Assembly: GCF_042648365.1 (NCBI RefSeq)
Contig: NZ_JBHRXI010000010.1
Span: 620,001-684,000 of the forward strand
Length of the DNA stretch: 64,000 nt
Reading direction: 5' to 3'
Source of the DNA: Lutimaribacter_A marinistellae
GTDB taxonomy: Bacteria > Pseudomonadota > Alphaproteobacteria > Rhodobacterales > Rhodobacteraceae
Position 1 is the stretch's first letter. The number at the start of each line of letters is the position of its first letter. Positions 52,807 through 62,475 of this stretch are shown one piece after another. A program made the position numbers and the translations under genes. A model generated the notes under the pieces. The model saw only the letters and a program-made list of their open reading frames with translations. It made no database searches and had not been told where the DNA came from.

Positions 52807-52873
52807 GGGCTCCCGCACCCGCGCCAGTCCGGCTTTGCCGAACCGGCTGGCGGCTTTGGGCCGGGCGCCGCGC
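52807..52873 (+). repeat. Dispersed 3'-end hairpin element, copy 4 (downstream of lysR, abuts N gap)
   Basis: This 67-bp copy starts GGGCTCCCGCA nine bases after the lysR stop and ends GGGCCGGGCGCCGCGC exactly where the N run begins. The outer stem is GCCAG/CTGGC where copy 3 has GAAGG/CCTTC, with CCGG pairing kept, so structure rather than sequence is conserved. Confidence 0.75.
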
Positions 52874-53036
52874 NNNNNNNNNNNNNNNNNNNNNNNNNNN
52901 NNNNNNNNNNNNNNNNNNNNNNNNNNNNNNNNNNNNNNNNNNNNNNNNNNNNNNNNNNNNNNNNNNNNNNNNNNNNNNNNNNNNNNNNNNNNNNNNNNNN
53001 NNNNNNNNNNNNNNNNNNNNNNNNNNNNNNNNNNNN
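52874..53036. other. Assembly gap (163 N)
   Basis: Unresolved bases. The gap removes the last codons of the minus-strand acyl-CoA dehydrogenase and probably an opposing copy of the hairpin element after its stop. Its true length may differ from 163. Confidence 0.99.
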
Positions 53037-54172
53037 ATGAGTTCCTTCATCACCTCGTTGGTGCCACCATAGATCATCTGCACCCGAGCATCGGCATAGA
53101 GACGTGCGATCGGGTATTCCATCATGAAGCCGTAGCCGCCGAACAGTTGAAGGCACTCGTGCATGACTTCATTCTGGGTCTGTGATCCCCAGTATTTCGC
53201 CATCGACGCGAAGGTCGCGTCGAGCGTGCCGTCCTCCAGCCGAGCGATGCCGTCATTGACGAAGCTGCGCAGCAATTCGGCTTTGGTCTTGCACTCGGCC
53301 AGCTTGAACCGCGTGTTCTGGAAATCCATGACGCGCTGACCGAAGGCCGTGCGTTCCTGCGTATACTTGACCGTCTGCTCGATGGCGAAGTCGATCATGC
53401 CCAGTGCACCGATGCCGATGGTCAGCCGTTCCCACGGCAGCTGCTTCATCAACTGGTAGAAACCCTGACCCTCTTCGGGGCCGATCAGGTTGGTCATCGG
53501 AACCTTCACGTCCTCGAAGAACAGCTCGGCGGTATCGTTGGCCTTCATGCCGAGCTTCTTGAGGTTGCGGCCCCGGCGGAACCCTTCGGCGCCATCGGTC
53601 TCGAGCGCGATGAGCGATACACCCTTGGCACCCAGCGATTTGTCAGTTTTGGCGACCACGATGATCAGGTCAGCCGTCTGCCCGTTCGTGATAAAGATCT
53701 TGGACCCATTGATCTTGTAATGATTGCCATCCTTCTCGGCGGTGGTGCGCACCGCCTGCAGGTCCGACCCCGTTCCCGGTTCGGTCATCGCGATGGCCCC
53801 GACCATTTCGCCCGACGCGAGTTTCGGCAGCCAGTTCTGCTTCTGCTCCTCGCTGCCATAGGCGGTGATGTAATGCGTCACGATCGACTGGATCGCATAG
53901 CCCCAACCGGCATCACCGCGGCGGGCCTGTTCGTAGAGGGCGACCGAGTCGAAGCCCATGCCTCCCCCCGAACCGCCATATTCCTCGGGGATCGACCCGC
54001 CCATGATGCCGGCGGCGCCCGCCTTTTGCCAGAAGGCGCGGTCTACCACCCCGTTCTGGATCCAGGTGTCGATATTGGGCACAAGTTCATCGTCCAGGAA
54101 GCGGCCCGCCATATCTGCGAACATCTGGTGTTCGTCGAGCTTCCACGACGCTGTCGGCGTAAAGAGAGTCAT
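53037..54172 (-). CDS. Acyl-CoA dehydrogenase, AtuD/long-chain type (3' end in assembly gap)
   Basis: About 378 residues are visible, starting MTLFTPTASWKLDEHQMFAD. IAMTEPGTGSDLQAVRT and MIYGGTNEVMKEL are typical of the long-chain/citronellyl-CoA dehydrogenase group; homologs usually end about five residues later, so only the tail is lost in the N run. The catalytic Glu of this group lies earlier in the chain, so the Gly in YGGTNE is normal. It is the last gene of the atu-like minus-strand run and may supply the AtuD step. Confidence 0.85.
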
Positions 54173-54280
54173 CCCTGTCTCCTTCATCTCGTTCGCGGGA
54201 AATCCTATCGCCGCTTTGTTTTTGCACCAACGCCTATGACGCCGCGTCCGACCCGTTCGAACGCAACGTCCCGGGCAGGC

Positions 54281-55069
54281 TCAGGCCACCTTGTGCCGCG
54301 CTCCGGGCGGCGGAGGCGTTTCGGCACCGCCCGCGAAACACTGTGCAATGGCCATCCACTCGGTCGCGACCGGCCCCTCGACCGTCAGTCCGGTGTCGGC
54401 GATGTTGCGCGTCTGTGCCACCACCTGTGCGAATTCGACTGCCGAGCCTGCGATCCGGTCCTTGCCCGGCTCTCCATAGGTCCACACCGCCCCCGAGGGC
54501 GCCGTCAGCTCCAGCAGCGGCATGGTTTCGGGCACGTCGCGACCGTTCACCTTGAACGACCAGCCAAAGGTATTGACGCCCAGAACCACGACATTCCGAA
54601 TCCTGTCGCTCTCCTCTCGGTCAACGCCGAGAGAGTCGAACACCTCCTGCCCATGCGCCCATGTCTCCATCTGTCGGGCGGTAATCGACGACCTGACCGA
54701 CATGTCCGGGCCGACCCATTTCACCCGCATCTTGGGGTCCAGTGCCTCCCAGTCCTGTCCCATCCGGGTGTAAAAGGCGCGCCACGCCTCGCGAAGCGCC
54801 TCGCCCCGCTCGGGGATCATGGCGTTCTCGGTGGCGCGTATCCCTTCGCGCTGAATGCCTGCAACGGTCCGGGCCAACCTGCCCTGAAGCGCGGCCTGAT
54901 CCGAGCGTGACAGCTCGGCCATCTGGTTCCAGAAATGGAGATGAACCAGCACATCGTTCAGTGTCCATCCCTTGAACTGGGTCGGCCGGTCCCATGCCTC
55001 GCCGGACACATCGGCAAGAACCGCGTAGAGCGCCTCGCTCTCCTCAAGGAAATCATGTGCCTGTTCCAT
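54281..55069 (-). CDS. TIGR03084/maleylpyruvate-isomerase-like metal-binding protein
   Basis: This 262-residue protein of the DinB/mycothiol-dependent maleylpyruvate isomerase-like superfamily has the metal-ligand pattern DVLVHLHFWN near residue 50 and METWAHGQEVFDSLG near residue 150. Function is unknown; in this family such proteins are often encoded beside acyl-CoA enzymes. It lies 2 bp after the nitronate monooxygenase gene, with a GGAG site before the ATG. A longer upstream frame was rejected because it runs into that gene. Confidence 0.75.
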   Translation of the reverse strand: MEQAHDFLEESEALYAVLADVSGEAWDRPTQFKGWTLNDVLVHLHFWNQMAELSRSDQAALQGRLARTVAGIQREGIRATENAMIPERGEALREAWRAFYTRMGQDWEALDPKMRVKWVGPDMSVRSSITARQMETWAHGQEVFDSLGVDREESDRIRNVVVLGVNTFGWSFKVNGRDVPETMPLLELTAPSGAVWTYGEPGKDRIAGSAVEFAQVVAQTRNIADTGLTVEGPVATEWMAIAQCFAGGAETPPPPGARHKVA

Positions 55070-55071
55070 TG

Positions 55072-56199
55072 CTACTCCTCCAACGTGGCGTTCAGTCGTT
55101 CGACGGCGGCCAGGTAGTCCTGCTTGAACTCCTGCACGACCGCACCGGCCGAACTCATACGATTCATCAGGCCGACACCCTGGCCGACCCAATAGGTCGA
55201 AAGGTCTCGCGCACCCTCGTGCCCGCCGGCGGCCAGCTTCTCGATCCGGCTGAGCGCCGGTTCCGACACCAGCGTCTGGAACGGCATAGGCAGCGGGTCG
55301 GGGCCTTTGCCTTCCCACGCGTCCGTCCAGGCAGACCGCAACTGGCGCGAGGTCTTCCCGGTCCGCGACCGGGATCGCACCGTGTCGCCGGAACCCGCGG
55401 CGATCAGTTTCTGCTTGATCACTTCCGACGGTTCGGCCTCGGCCGTGGTCAACCAGACCGACCCGCACCACGCACCGGCCGCACCCATTGCCATGGCGGC
55501 CGCCATTTGCGCACCGGTAACGATACCGCCCGCCGCCAGCACCGGCGTGTCACCTGCGACCGAAACCACTTCGGGCACCAGAACCATGGTCGAAATCTCG
55601 CCGCAATGCCCGCCCGCCTCGCCGCCAGCGGCCACGAGGATGTCGACGCCTGCAGCGACCTGTCGCTCGGCATGTTTGCGCGACCCGACGAGTGCCGCAA
55701 CCGGTACACCCGCCCTGCGCCCTCTTTCCAGCATGACGGCAGGCGGCGTGCCCAGCGCATTGGCGATCAGGCGAATGGGAAAGGAGAACGCAACATCCAG
55801 CATGGCCTCGGCACCTGCCGCGTCGAGGTTGCGCGAGAAATTCAGGAAGTCCGCACGGTTCTCATCCAGCCCCTCCGCAGGCACACCGTGCGCTGCAAGC
55901 GTTTCGGTGACAAAGTCCGTGTGGCTTTCGGGAAGCGCTCCGATCAGGTCCGTGCCAGACGGTGCGTTATCCTGCCGCTGGATCGAGGTCGGAACGATCA
56001 GGTCGACACCATAGGGTTTTCCGCCGCAATTGGCGTCGATCCATTCCAGTTCGGTCCGCAACTGCTCGGGTGTGTACATGACGGCGCCGAAAACACCCAT
56101 CCCCCCGGCACGGCTGACGGCGGCCACCACATCCCGGCAATGGCTGAAGGCAAACAATGGGAACTCGATCCCCAACTGGGCGCAAAGATCTGATTTCAT
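55072..56199 (-). CDS. Nitronate monooxygenase / 2-nitropropane dioxygenase-family flavoprotein
   Basis: The 375-residue FMN-binding TIM barrel has VVAAVSRAGGMGVFGAVMYT near the N terminus, VDILVAAGGEAGGHCGEIST and DTPVLAAGGIVTGAQMAAAM, the phosphate- and flavin-binding loops of the family. Annotated relatives oxidise nitronates, but many operon-bound members may be enoyl-reductase-like or act on other acids. The start overlaps the carboxylase alpha stop by four bases, placing it firmly in the atu-like operon. Confidence 0.85.
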   Translation of the reverse strand: MKSDLCAQLGIEFPLFAFSHCRDVVAAVSRAGGMGVFGAVMYTPEQLRTELEWIDANCGGKPYGVDLIVPTSIQRQDNAPSGTDLIGALPESHTDFVTETLAAHGVPAEGLDENRADFLNFSRNLDAAGAEAMLDVAFSFPIRLIANALGTPPAVMLERGRRAGVPVAALVGSRKHAERQVAAGVDILVAAGGEAGGHCGEISTMVLVPEVVSVAGDTPVLAAGGIVTGAQMAAAMAMGAAGAWCGSVWLTTAEAEPSEVIKQKLIAAGSGDTVRSRSRTGKTSRQLRSAWTDAWEGKGPDPLPMPFQTLVSEPALSRIEKLAAGGHEGARDLSTYWVGQGVGLMNRMSSAGAVVQEFKQDYLAAVERLNATLEE

Positions 56200-58172
56200 G
56201 CTGCGTCCTCCTCGATCTCAATCATCGCGTCCCCTGAGGCGATCTGCGCGCCTGCGGCGGTGTGAACCGCGCGAACCGTACCGGTGATGGGCGCGGTTAT
56301 GCGATGTTGCATCTTCATCGCTTCGAGCACCGCAAGGGTGTCGCCCTTGGTCACTTGGTCCCCCGGCCCTGCACGCATCTCGAGAACCAGACCAGGCATC
56401 GGTGCAGAGATCATACCGCCCGCATCACCCATCGCGTCGGACCTACCTGCGCGAAGCCGTCTCATGGCGATCCGGTCGGCCCCGGATGCCAGAAACACGT
56501 CGTGCCCCCGCACAAGTGCGTTGATCTCTTCGCGCTGGCCATCGATGGAAACTCGGAACTGTCCACCGCAATGCTGAAGGGCCAGCGAGAACGTCTTGTC
56601 GCCAACACGAATCTGCCACCCCTCCGGCTTTGCCGTTGCACGCAACTCGTACCGCTCCTCTCCAAGGGCCAGTGTCAGGACCGACGGCAATTGCGGCGCG
56701 CTGCACCACCCCAGCTGATCGGGCGCGACGTACCCCGAACGCGACAGGGCAGCCTGGCGATCGGCTTGCAGGATCAATGCCCCGGCCAAGGCAACGTGGC
56801 GCGGCGCGATGTCGACCGCAGGCACGCCATCGGGCCACGTGTTGTCCAAAAGATCCGTCCGCGCCTCGCCCGCGGCGAATACGTCAAGCGCGAGGACATC
56901 GCGCAGGAACCGCGCGTTCGTCACGCATCCCAGCAGGACAGTGCGTTCGACCGCCTTGATAAGACGGGCGCGGGCGATCTCACGCGCCGGACCATGGGCG
57001 ATGATCTTTGCCAGCATCGGATCGTAAAAAGGGGAAATCTCCTGGCCCTCGCGAATCCCCGCATCGACCCGGATGCCCTCTCCTTCGGCCGCGCGCCACA
57101 GGTGCACCGGCCCGGTGGCGGGCAGGTAGCCGTTGGCCGGATCCTCGGCATAAAGCCGGACCTCGATGGCATGACCGGTGAGCGCGACGTCTTCCTGCGT
57201 GACCGGCAGGGGCTCGCCCTGCGCGACGGCGATCTGCATCGCGACCAGGTCCAGCCCGGTCACCATTTCGGTGACGGGATGCTCAACCTGCAAGCGGGTG
57301 TTCATTTCCAGAAAGTAGAATTCGCCGCTATCATCGAGCAGGAACTCGACCGTCCCCGCACCGCGATAATCGACGGCGCGCGCGGCCTCGATCGCGGCCT
57401 TGCCCATGCGATCACGCAACTCGGGCGTCATGACCGGGCACGGCGCCTCTTCGACAACCTTCTGATGCCGGCGCTGGACAGAGCAGTCGCGTTCCCCGAG
57501 GTGGATGACGGACCCGTGCGCATCAGCGAAAACCTGCACCTCGACATGGCGCGGCGCGATGACAGCGCGTTCGAGGATCAGCTCGTCAGAGCCGAAAGCG
57601 TTCGCCGCCTCCGAGCGCGCCAGCGCCAGCGCATCCGCAAGGTCCTCCTGCCGTTGGACAAGACGCATACCGCGCCCACCGCCACCCGCCGCGGCCTTGA
57701 CCATCAGGGGAAGGCCAATCTCGGCAGCGGCTGCGGTCAATACCGCATCAGACTGGTCGGCCCCCTCGTATCCCGGCACGCAGGGCACGCCTGCGGCGAT
57801 CATCAGGCGTTTCGCTTCGGCCTTGTTGCCCATGGCGCGGATCGCCTCGGGACGCGGACCGATAAAGGTCAGACCTGCGGCCTCGACGGCTTCGGCAAAC
57901 GCGGCGTTTTCGGACAGGAATCCGTACCCGGGATGGATCGCGCCCGCGCCAGTTGCGCGCGCCGCTTCAAGGATCTTGCAGGCATCGAGATAGCTGCTGC
58001 CAACCGGCCCGTCGCCGATTTCGACGGCTTCGTCAGCCAGCTCGACATGCGGAGATGTAGCGTCGGCGACGGTGTGAACGGCGACGGCGCGCAGGCCGAT
58101 GGCCTGAGCCGAACGGATGATGCGAGCGGCGATCTCGCCTCTGTTTGCGATCAGTATTGTATCGAAAGACAT
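56196..58172 (-). CDS. Acyl-CoA carboxylase alpha subunit (biotin carboxylase plus biotin carrier)
   Basis: The 658-residue protein has an ATP-grasp biotin carboxylase (IANRGEIAARIIRSA at the start; MVKAAAGGGGRGMRLV; EMNTRLQVEHPVTEMVTG) and a C-terminal biotinyl domain with the biotin lysine in LEAMKMQHRI. It carboxylates biotin for the beta subunit encoded nearby. Such alpha subunits serve methylcrotonyl-CoA and geranyl-CoA carboxylases; the neighbours point to the geranyl-CoA type (AtuF). Confidence 0.9.
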   Translation of the reverse strand: MSFDTILIANRGEIAARIIRSAQAIGLRAVAVHTVADATSPHVELADEAVEIGDGPVGSSYLDACKILEAARATGAGAIHPGYGFLSENAAFAEAVEAAGLTFIGPRPEAIRAMGNKAEAKRLMIAAGVPCVPGYEGADQSDAVLTAAAAEIGLPLMVKAAAGGGGRGMRLVQRQEDLADALALARSEAANAFGSDELILERAVIAPRHVEVQVFADAHGSVIHLGERDCSVQRRHQKVVEEAPCPVMTPELRDRMGKAAIEAARAVDYRGAGTVEFLLDDSGEFYFLEMNTRLQVEHPVTEMVTGLDLVAMQIAVAQGEPLPVTQEDVALTGHAIEVRLYAEDPANGYLPATGPVHLWRAAEGEGIRVDAGIREGQEISPFYDPMLAKIIAHGPAREIARARLIKAVERTVLLGCVTNARFLRDVLALDVFAAGEARTDLLDNTWPDGVPAVDIAPRHVALAGALILQADRQAALSRSGYVAPDQLGWCSAPQLPSVLTLALGEERYELRATAKPEGWQIRVGDKTFSLALQHCGGQFRVSIDGQREEINALVRGHDVFLASGADRIAMRRLRAGRSDAMGDAGGMISAPMPGLVLEMRAGPGDQVTKGDTLAVLEAMKMQHRITAPITGTVRAVHTAAGAQIASGDAMIEIEEDAA

Positions 58173-58174
58173 GG

Positions 58175-58969
58175 TCACTCCTCCGCCCAAGCGGGTTTGC
58201 GTTTGTCAATAAAGGCCTGCACGCCTTCGCGCGCCTCGCTTCCCAGCATGGCATCCGCGAAACTGCTGGCCGCGGCCTGCCTTTGATCCTCACGGTTTTG
58301 AAAGGGCAGCCCGGCCATCTGCCGCTTGACGGCGGCAACCGCGCCGGGCGCGTTGCGGCACGCTTGCGCGCGGATCGCGGCAATGGCTGCATCGATCTCC
58401 TCAGGGGGCACGACCTGATCGACCATGTTCTCCGCCAGCGGCGATGTTGCGTCGAACAGCTCACCCGTCAGCATCAAACGTCGGCCAAGCCGCCAACCCA
58501 GCCTGCTGACAACGAATGGCGCGATCTGCGCGGGCGTCAGGCCAACGCGCACTTCGCTGAGGCCAAAGCGGGCATTGTCGGCTGCGATCACGTAATCGCC
58601 ACAACAGGCGAGACCGAAGCCACCCGCCATCGCCGCCCCTTCGACCACCATCACGGTGAATTGCGGCAGGGCGGCCACCGCGTCAAAGAAATCGGCGGCC
58701 TGCAGACTCAATGCGACCACGTCTTCATGGGTCGCTCCACCCCCAAGCGCCTTACGAAACGCCTTGAGATCGCCGCCGGCGCAAAAGACCCCGCCCCTGC
58801 CGCGAAACGTCACGCCACGCATGTCGCTTGTCCGCAGAACGGCGCACAGGTCGATCAGCTCCGCCACGCGGTCTTGGGTCAGCGGGTTGCGCGCTTCGGG
58901 CTGGTTGAACCAGACTGTCAACCAAAGGCCGTCCTGTTCGAATTCGAGATGTTTCGCCTGTGGCAGCAT
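58175..58969 (-). CDS. Enoyl-CoA hydratase, AtuE-like (isohexenylglutaconyl-CoA hydratase type)
   Basis: The 264-residue crotonase-family enzyme has GRGGVFCAGGDLKAF and EGAAMAGGFGLACCGDYVIA. Placed between carboxylase beta and alpha genes, as AtuE is in Pseudomonas, it would hydrate the carboxylated enoyl-CoA (isohexenylglutaconyl- or methylglutaconyl-CoA). Its start overlaps the upstream stop by one base. Confidence 0.85.
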   Translation of the reverse strand: MLPQAKHLEFEQDGLWLTVWFNQPEARNPLTQDRVAELIDLCAVLRTSDMRGVTFRGRGGVFCAGGDLKAFRKALGGGATHEDVVALSLQAADFFDAVAALPQFTVMVVEGAAMAGGFGLACCGDYVIAADNARFGLSEVRVGLTPAQIAPFVVSRLGWRLGRRLMLTGELFDATSPLAENMVDQVVPPEEIDAAIAAIRAQACRNAPGAVAAVKRQMAGLPFQNREDQRQAAASSFADAMLGSEAREGVQAFIDKRKPAWAEE

Positions 58970-60588
58970 CAGAACCTCGCAACGCCATAGGATGCGGGCC
59001 GCACGTTCCGGGCGCGGCCTTCAAGGCAGGTCTCGAGGCAGAAGCCGAGGATCCGCCGGGTGTCGCGCGGATCGATGACACCATGGTCGAGACACCGACC
59101 AGACGTGTAGAACGCCCCCGACTGCCTGTCGAAATGAGCCGTGATCATCGCGCGCTGCTTTGCAAGCTTTGCCTCGTCGACCTCGGCGCCTTGCCGTGCG
59201 GCACCGGCGCGGGCGACCATTTCCATCGTGCCGGCGGCCTGTTCCCCGCCCATCACGCCTGTCACCGCATTGGGCCACGCGAACAGGAAATCGGGCTCAT
59301 AGGCATAGCCGCTCATCCCATAATTCCCGGCACCGAAACTTGCACCGATGTAGAGCGTGATCTTGGGCACATCGACCGAGGTGACCGCCTGGATCATCTT
59401 GGCCCCATGCTTGATCATGCCTGCCTGCTCGTACTGCGTTCCGACCATGTAACCGGTCGTATTGCTCAGGAATATCAGCGGCGTATTCGCCTGGCCGCAA
59501 AGCTGAATGAACTGCGCGGCCTTGGTGGCCCCGGCCGGGTCGATCGGACCGTTATTGCCGATGATCCCCACCGCGATACCATTGATCGCCGCCTGCAGGC
59601 AGACAGTCGAGACACCGTATCGCGGTTTGAAATCCTCGAAACGAGATCCGTCGACGATCCGCGCCGCCACTTCGCGCATGTCATAGGGAATGCGCGTATC
59701 CTTCGGCACAACTCCCGCGATCTCTTCCGGGTCCAGCACGGGCGGTTCGAAAGACCGCGGCCGGGATACGGGAAGCGATTTGTTCCAGTCCAGGCCCTCG
59801 ACCACGTCGCGCGCGATCTCGACCCCATGGGCATCGTCCTCGGCCAGATATTCGACCAGGCCGCTGATCTCGGCATGCATCTCGGAGCCGCCCAACTCGC
59901 GGTCGTTGGCCTTTTCGCCGGTCGCGGCATGCACCAGCGCGGCCCCTGCAAGCGCAGCCATGCCGTTCTTTTTCACACCTACAACATAGTCGGCCAACCC
60001 GGGCATATAGGCCCCGCCCGCGGTCGAGGGGCCATGCAGTACGGCAAGGTTGGGAACCCCTGCCGCCGACAGGCGCGCCAGGTTGCGGAACAGCTTGCCG
60101 CCATTAGCCCAGAACTCGACACGATACCCCATCAAGTTCGCGCCCGCGCTTTCCACGAGGTGCACGAAAGGCAGCTTTTGCCGCAGCGCGATCTCTTGCG
60201 CGTTGAGGAACGCTGCGCCTGTCATCTCGACCATCGCGCCAGCCTTGATGCCGCTGTCATCCACCACGACCATGCAGCGCGTGCCCGAGATAAAGCCGAT
60301 CCCCACGATCAACGAGGCGCCGGGCACCGATGTTTCGGGGTCGTCGGTATCGACCATGTAGCCGGCCAACGAATGCAGTTGCAGGAACGGCATCCCGGGG
60401 TCGAGCAGCCGGGCGAGGCGTTCACGCGGAGTGATCTGGCCCCGCTCCTCCATCCGTGCACGACGTTTCTCGCTCAACTCGATGGGCCGCGCCTCGAGCG
60501 TGCGCAGGTCATTGACCAGCGCCAACATCTCGGCGCGGTTCGTGGCAAAGCTGTCGCTGTTGGGATCGATCTGGCTTGCAAACCGCAT
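58969..60588 (-). CDS. Acyl-CoA carboxylase beta subunit, AtuC-like
   Basis: The 539-residue carboxyltransferase has VESAGANLMGYRVEFWANGG, GPSTAGGAYMPGLADYV and IGNNGPIDPAGATKAAQFIQ, the carboxyl- and acyl-CoA-binding halves. It transfers CO2 from biotin to an unsaturated branched acyl-CoA. It directly follows the AtuA-like gene with no spacer, favouring geranyl-CoA or related isoprenoid substrates over leucine-derived methylcrotonyl-CoA. Confidence 0.88.
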   Translation of the reverse strand: MRFASQIDPNSDSFATNRAEMLALVNDLRTLEARPIELSEKRRARMEERGQITPRERLARLLDPGMPFLQLHSLAGYMVDTDDPETSVPGASLIVGIGFISGTRCMVVVDDSGIKAGAMVEMTGAAFLNAQEIALRQKLPFVHLVESAGANLMGYRVEFWANGGKLFRNLARLSAAGVPNLAVLHGPSTAGGAYMPGLADYVVGVKKNGMAALAGAALVHAATGEKANDRELGGSEMHAEISGLVEYLAEDDAHGVEIARDVVEGLDWNKSLPVSRPRSFEPPVLDPEEIAGVVPKDTRIPYDMREVAARIVDGSRFEDFKPRYGVSTVCLQAAINGIAVGIIGNNGPIDPAGATKAAQFIQLCGQANTPLIFLSNTTGYMVGTQYEQAGMIKHGAKMIQAVTSVDVPKITLYIGASFGAGNYGMSGYAYEPDFLFAWPNAVTGVMGGEQAAGTMEMVARAGAARQGAEVDEAKLAKQRAMITAHFDRQSGAFYTSGRCLDHGVIDPRDTRRILGFCLETCLEGRARNVRPASYGVARF

Positions 60589-62394
60589 TTACCCCTCCTT
60601 TCCGATATCTTCGATCAAGGCCTGCGGCACCCGGACCGGCAGCGCCAACAATTCCTGTGCATATCCCTTGCCCTGCGCATCGTTGCGCAGCGAGGCGACG
60701 CCGCCGCCTCCAAGGGTGCGTTCCATGAGGATGTTCATCGACGACGTGCCGGGCAGGAAATACCGGTGCACCTCTCCCCGGCACCTGTCTTCGAACCGCG
60801 CCTTCACCGTTTGCGGGTCCAGCGCGCGCCAGATGTAGGGCAGGAACCTTGCGTCGCGTGCGATCACCCCGATATTCGCGCTGTCGCCCTTGTCGCCGGA
60901 TCGCGCCCAGGCAATGTCTTCGAGATCGCAGGTCACCTCTGGTTCTTGCGCCTCGACGGTGGGCGGTGCGGGGCGCTCGCACTCTCCTGCAGTGGCTATC
61001 GGCCCGTCGCTTCCGCGGTAGGCGACTTCTTCGCCTTCGAGCGAGACGCGAACAGGCACCTCCCCTCTCGCCACAAGAAAGGAAAACAACGCCACCACCG
61101 GCGACGGTTTCGCGCGGCCACCCCCGGTGAAGAAGTGCAGCCCCGGCGGCGTCGCCAAGGCACCCCCGATCAATTCCTTGAGGAACAACCCGACCGCGCG
61201 CGGATCGTCATGCTTGACGGCGGCCTTGAACGCGATTTCCTCATACGCGCCTTCGCCCGGTCGCCCGCCAAAGGTCTCGAAAGAGACCTCGCGATAATCA
61301 GGCGCACCCATCGCTTCGAGCTTGGCGCGCGCCCGGTCAAGCCCCGCTTGGGCGAACGCGCGGGCCTTTTCGGCGGCGTTGCGCCCGTTGAACTGCAGCG
61401 TCGTTCCCGCCCGGTATCCGTCGGCCCACGTGGCCGAAACCTTAAGCGAACCGGTCGGCGGCCGCCCTCTGGCACCGCGCACCATGACCCGGTCCGGTCC
61501 CTGCTGCTCCAGAGTGACATGGCTGAAATCACAGGCGACATCCGGCAACAGGTAGGCTTGCGGATCACCGATTTCGTATAGCATCTGCTCACCGACCGAC
61601 GCGGGATTGACGACACCCGTCGTGCCTTCGGGTTTCGTCAGGACAAACCCGCCATCTTCCCCGATCTCGGCCACCGGATAACCGATGCGGGCGATGTCAC
61701 CGGCCTGCTGCCAATCGGTGAAATTCCCGCCGGTCGATTGCGGGCCACATTCCAGCAGATGCCCCGCCAGCGAGCCTGCGGCAAGACGATCGAAATCGGC
61801 CATGTCCCAGCCGAACCGCTGGATGCAGGCGGCCAGAGCCAGCGCGCTGTCGACGCAACGCCCGGTGATCACGATGTCGGCCCCGGCATCCAGCGCCGCA
61901 ACGATCGGCCCCGCACCTAGATAGGCGTTGATCGAGGCGATCTTGTCGCCCGCGGGCATTGGCGCACCCGAGAACATTTCACGTCGGTCGGAAAAATCAC
62001 CGGCGCGGGCAAGCAGATCGTCACCCTCGACGACCGCAACCTTGAGCGCGAGTCCCTCTTGCGCGATCCGTGCGCGCAACGCCTCGGCACAGGCGGCAGG
62101 GTTTACGCCACCCGCGTTCGACAAAACTCGAACGCCCGAAGTTGCGATCTGATGCAGGTTTGGACCCATCGCATCAGTGACGAAGTCGGTCGCATAGCCG
62201 GCCGAAGGGTCCTTCATCCGGGCGCGTGCCATGATCGACATGGTGATTTCGGCCAGGTAGTCATAGACAAGGACATCGACCCCGGCCGCCAGCAATTGTG
62301 CCGTGGCGTGCGGCGCCTCCCCCCAGAACCCGGCAGCTCCTCCGATTCGCAAGACAGTCACGCGACGTCCTTTCAATAATTCTTCATCGGCCAT
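60589..62394 (-). CDS. atuA: AtuA-family (DUF1446) acyclic terpene utilisation protein
   Basis: The 601-residue protein begins VTVLRIGGAAGFWGEAPHAT and contains VLSNAGGVNPAACAEALRAR and EDIAWARSGDKGDSANIG, signatures of the AtuA/DUF1446 family. AtuA is essential for citronellol and geraniol use in Pseudomonas, but its reaction is unknown. Here it heads the minus-strand carboxylase operon, divergent from a TetR gene. The presence of AtuA is the main reason to call the region atu-like. Confidence 0.88.
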   Translation of the reverse strand: MADEELLKGRRVTVLRIGGAAGFWGEAPHATAQLLAAGVDVLVYDYLAEITMSIMARARMKDPSAGYATDFVTDAMGPNLHQIATSGVRVLSNAGGVNPAACAEALRARIAQEGLALKVAVVEGDDLLARAGDFSDRREMFSGAPMPAGDKIASINAYLGAGPIVAALDAGADIVITGRCVDSALALAACIQRFGWDMADFDRLAAGSLAGHLLECGPQSTGGNFTDWQQAGDIARIGYPVAEIGEDGGFVLTKPEGTTGVVNPASVGEQMLYEIGDPQAYLLPDVACDFSHVTLEQQGPDRVMVRGARGRPPTGSLKVSATWADGYRAGTTLQFNGRNAAEKARAFAQAGLDRARAKLEAMGAPDYREVSFETFGGRPGEGAYEEIAFKAAVKHDDPRAVGLFLKELIGGALATPPGLHFFTGGGRAKPSPVVALFSFLVARGEVPVRVSLEGEEVAYRGSDGPIATAGECERPAPPTVEAQEPEVTCDLEDIAWARSGDKGDSANIGVIARDARFLPYIWRALDPQTVKARFEDRCRGEVHRYFLPGTSSMNILMERTLGGGGVASLRNDAQGKGYAQELLALPVRVPQALIEDIGKEG

Positions 62395-62422
62395 TTACAG
62401 ACCGCCCGTTCTGTTTGTAGAT

Positions 62423-62443
62423 TTGACTGGACCCGCCGGTCAA
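62423..62443. promoter_or_regulatory. Probable TetR operator between atuA and the TetR gene
   Basis: Half-sites TTGACTGG (62423-62430) and CCGGTCAA (62436-62443) form an inverted repeat with seven of eight matched positions around a five-base centre, in the 81-bp divergent gap. A second, weaker dyad ACAGA-N8-TCTGT lies just before it, towards atuA. This fits repression of both directions by the adjacent TetR protein. Confidence 0.6.
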
Positions 62444-62475
62444 TCGCAAACACCGAGTTCGACGCCACGGAACAA

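Noticed and set aside
52691..54187. A 498-codon frame reading through the N run into the lysR 3' region.
   Set aside because: The in-frame continuation is an artefact of unknown bases; homologous dehydrogenases end about five residues after NEVMKEL.
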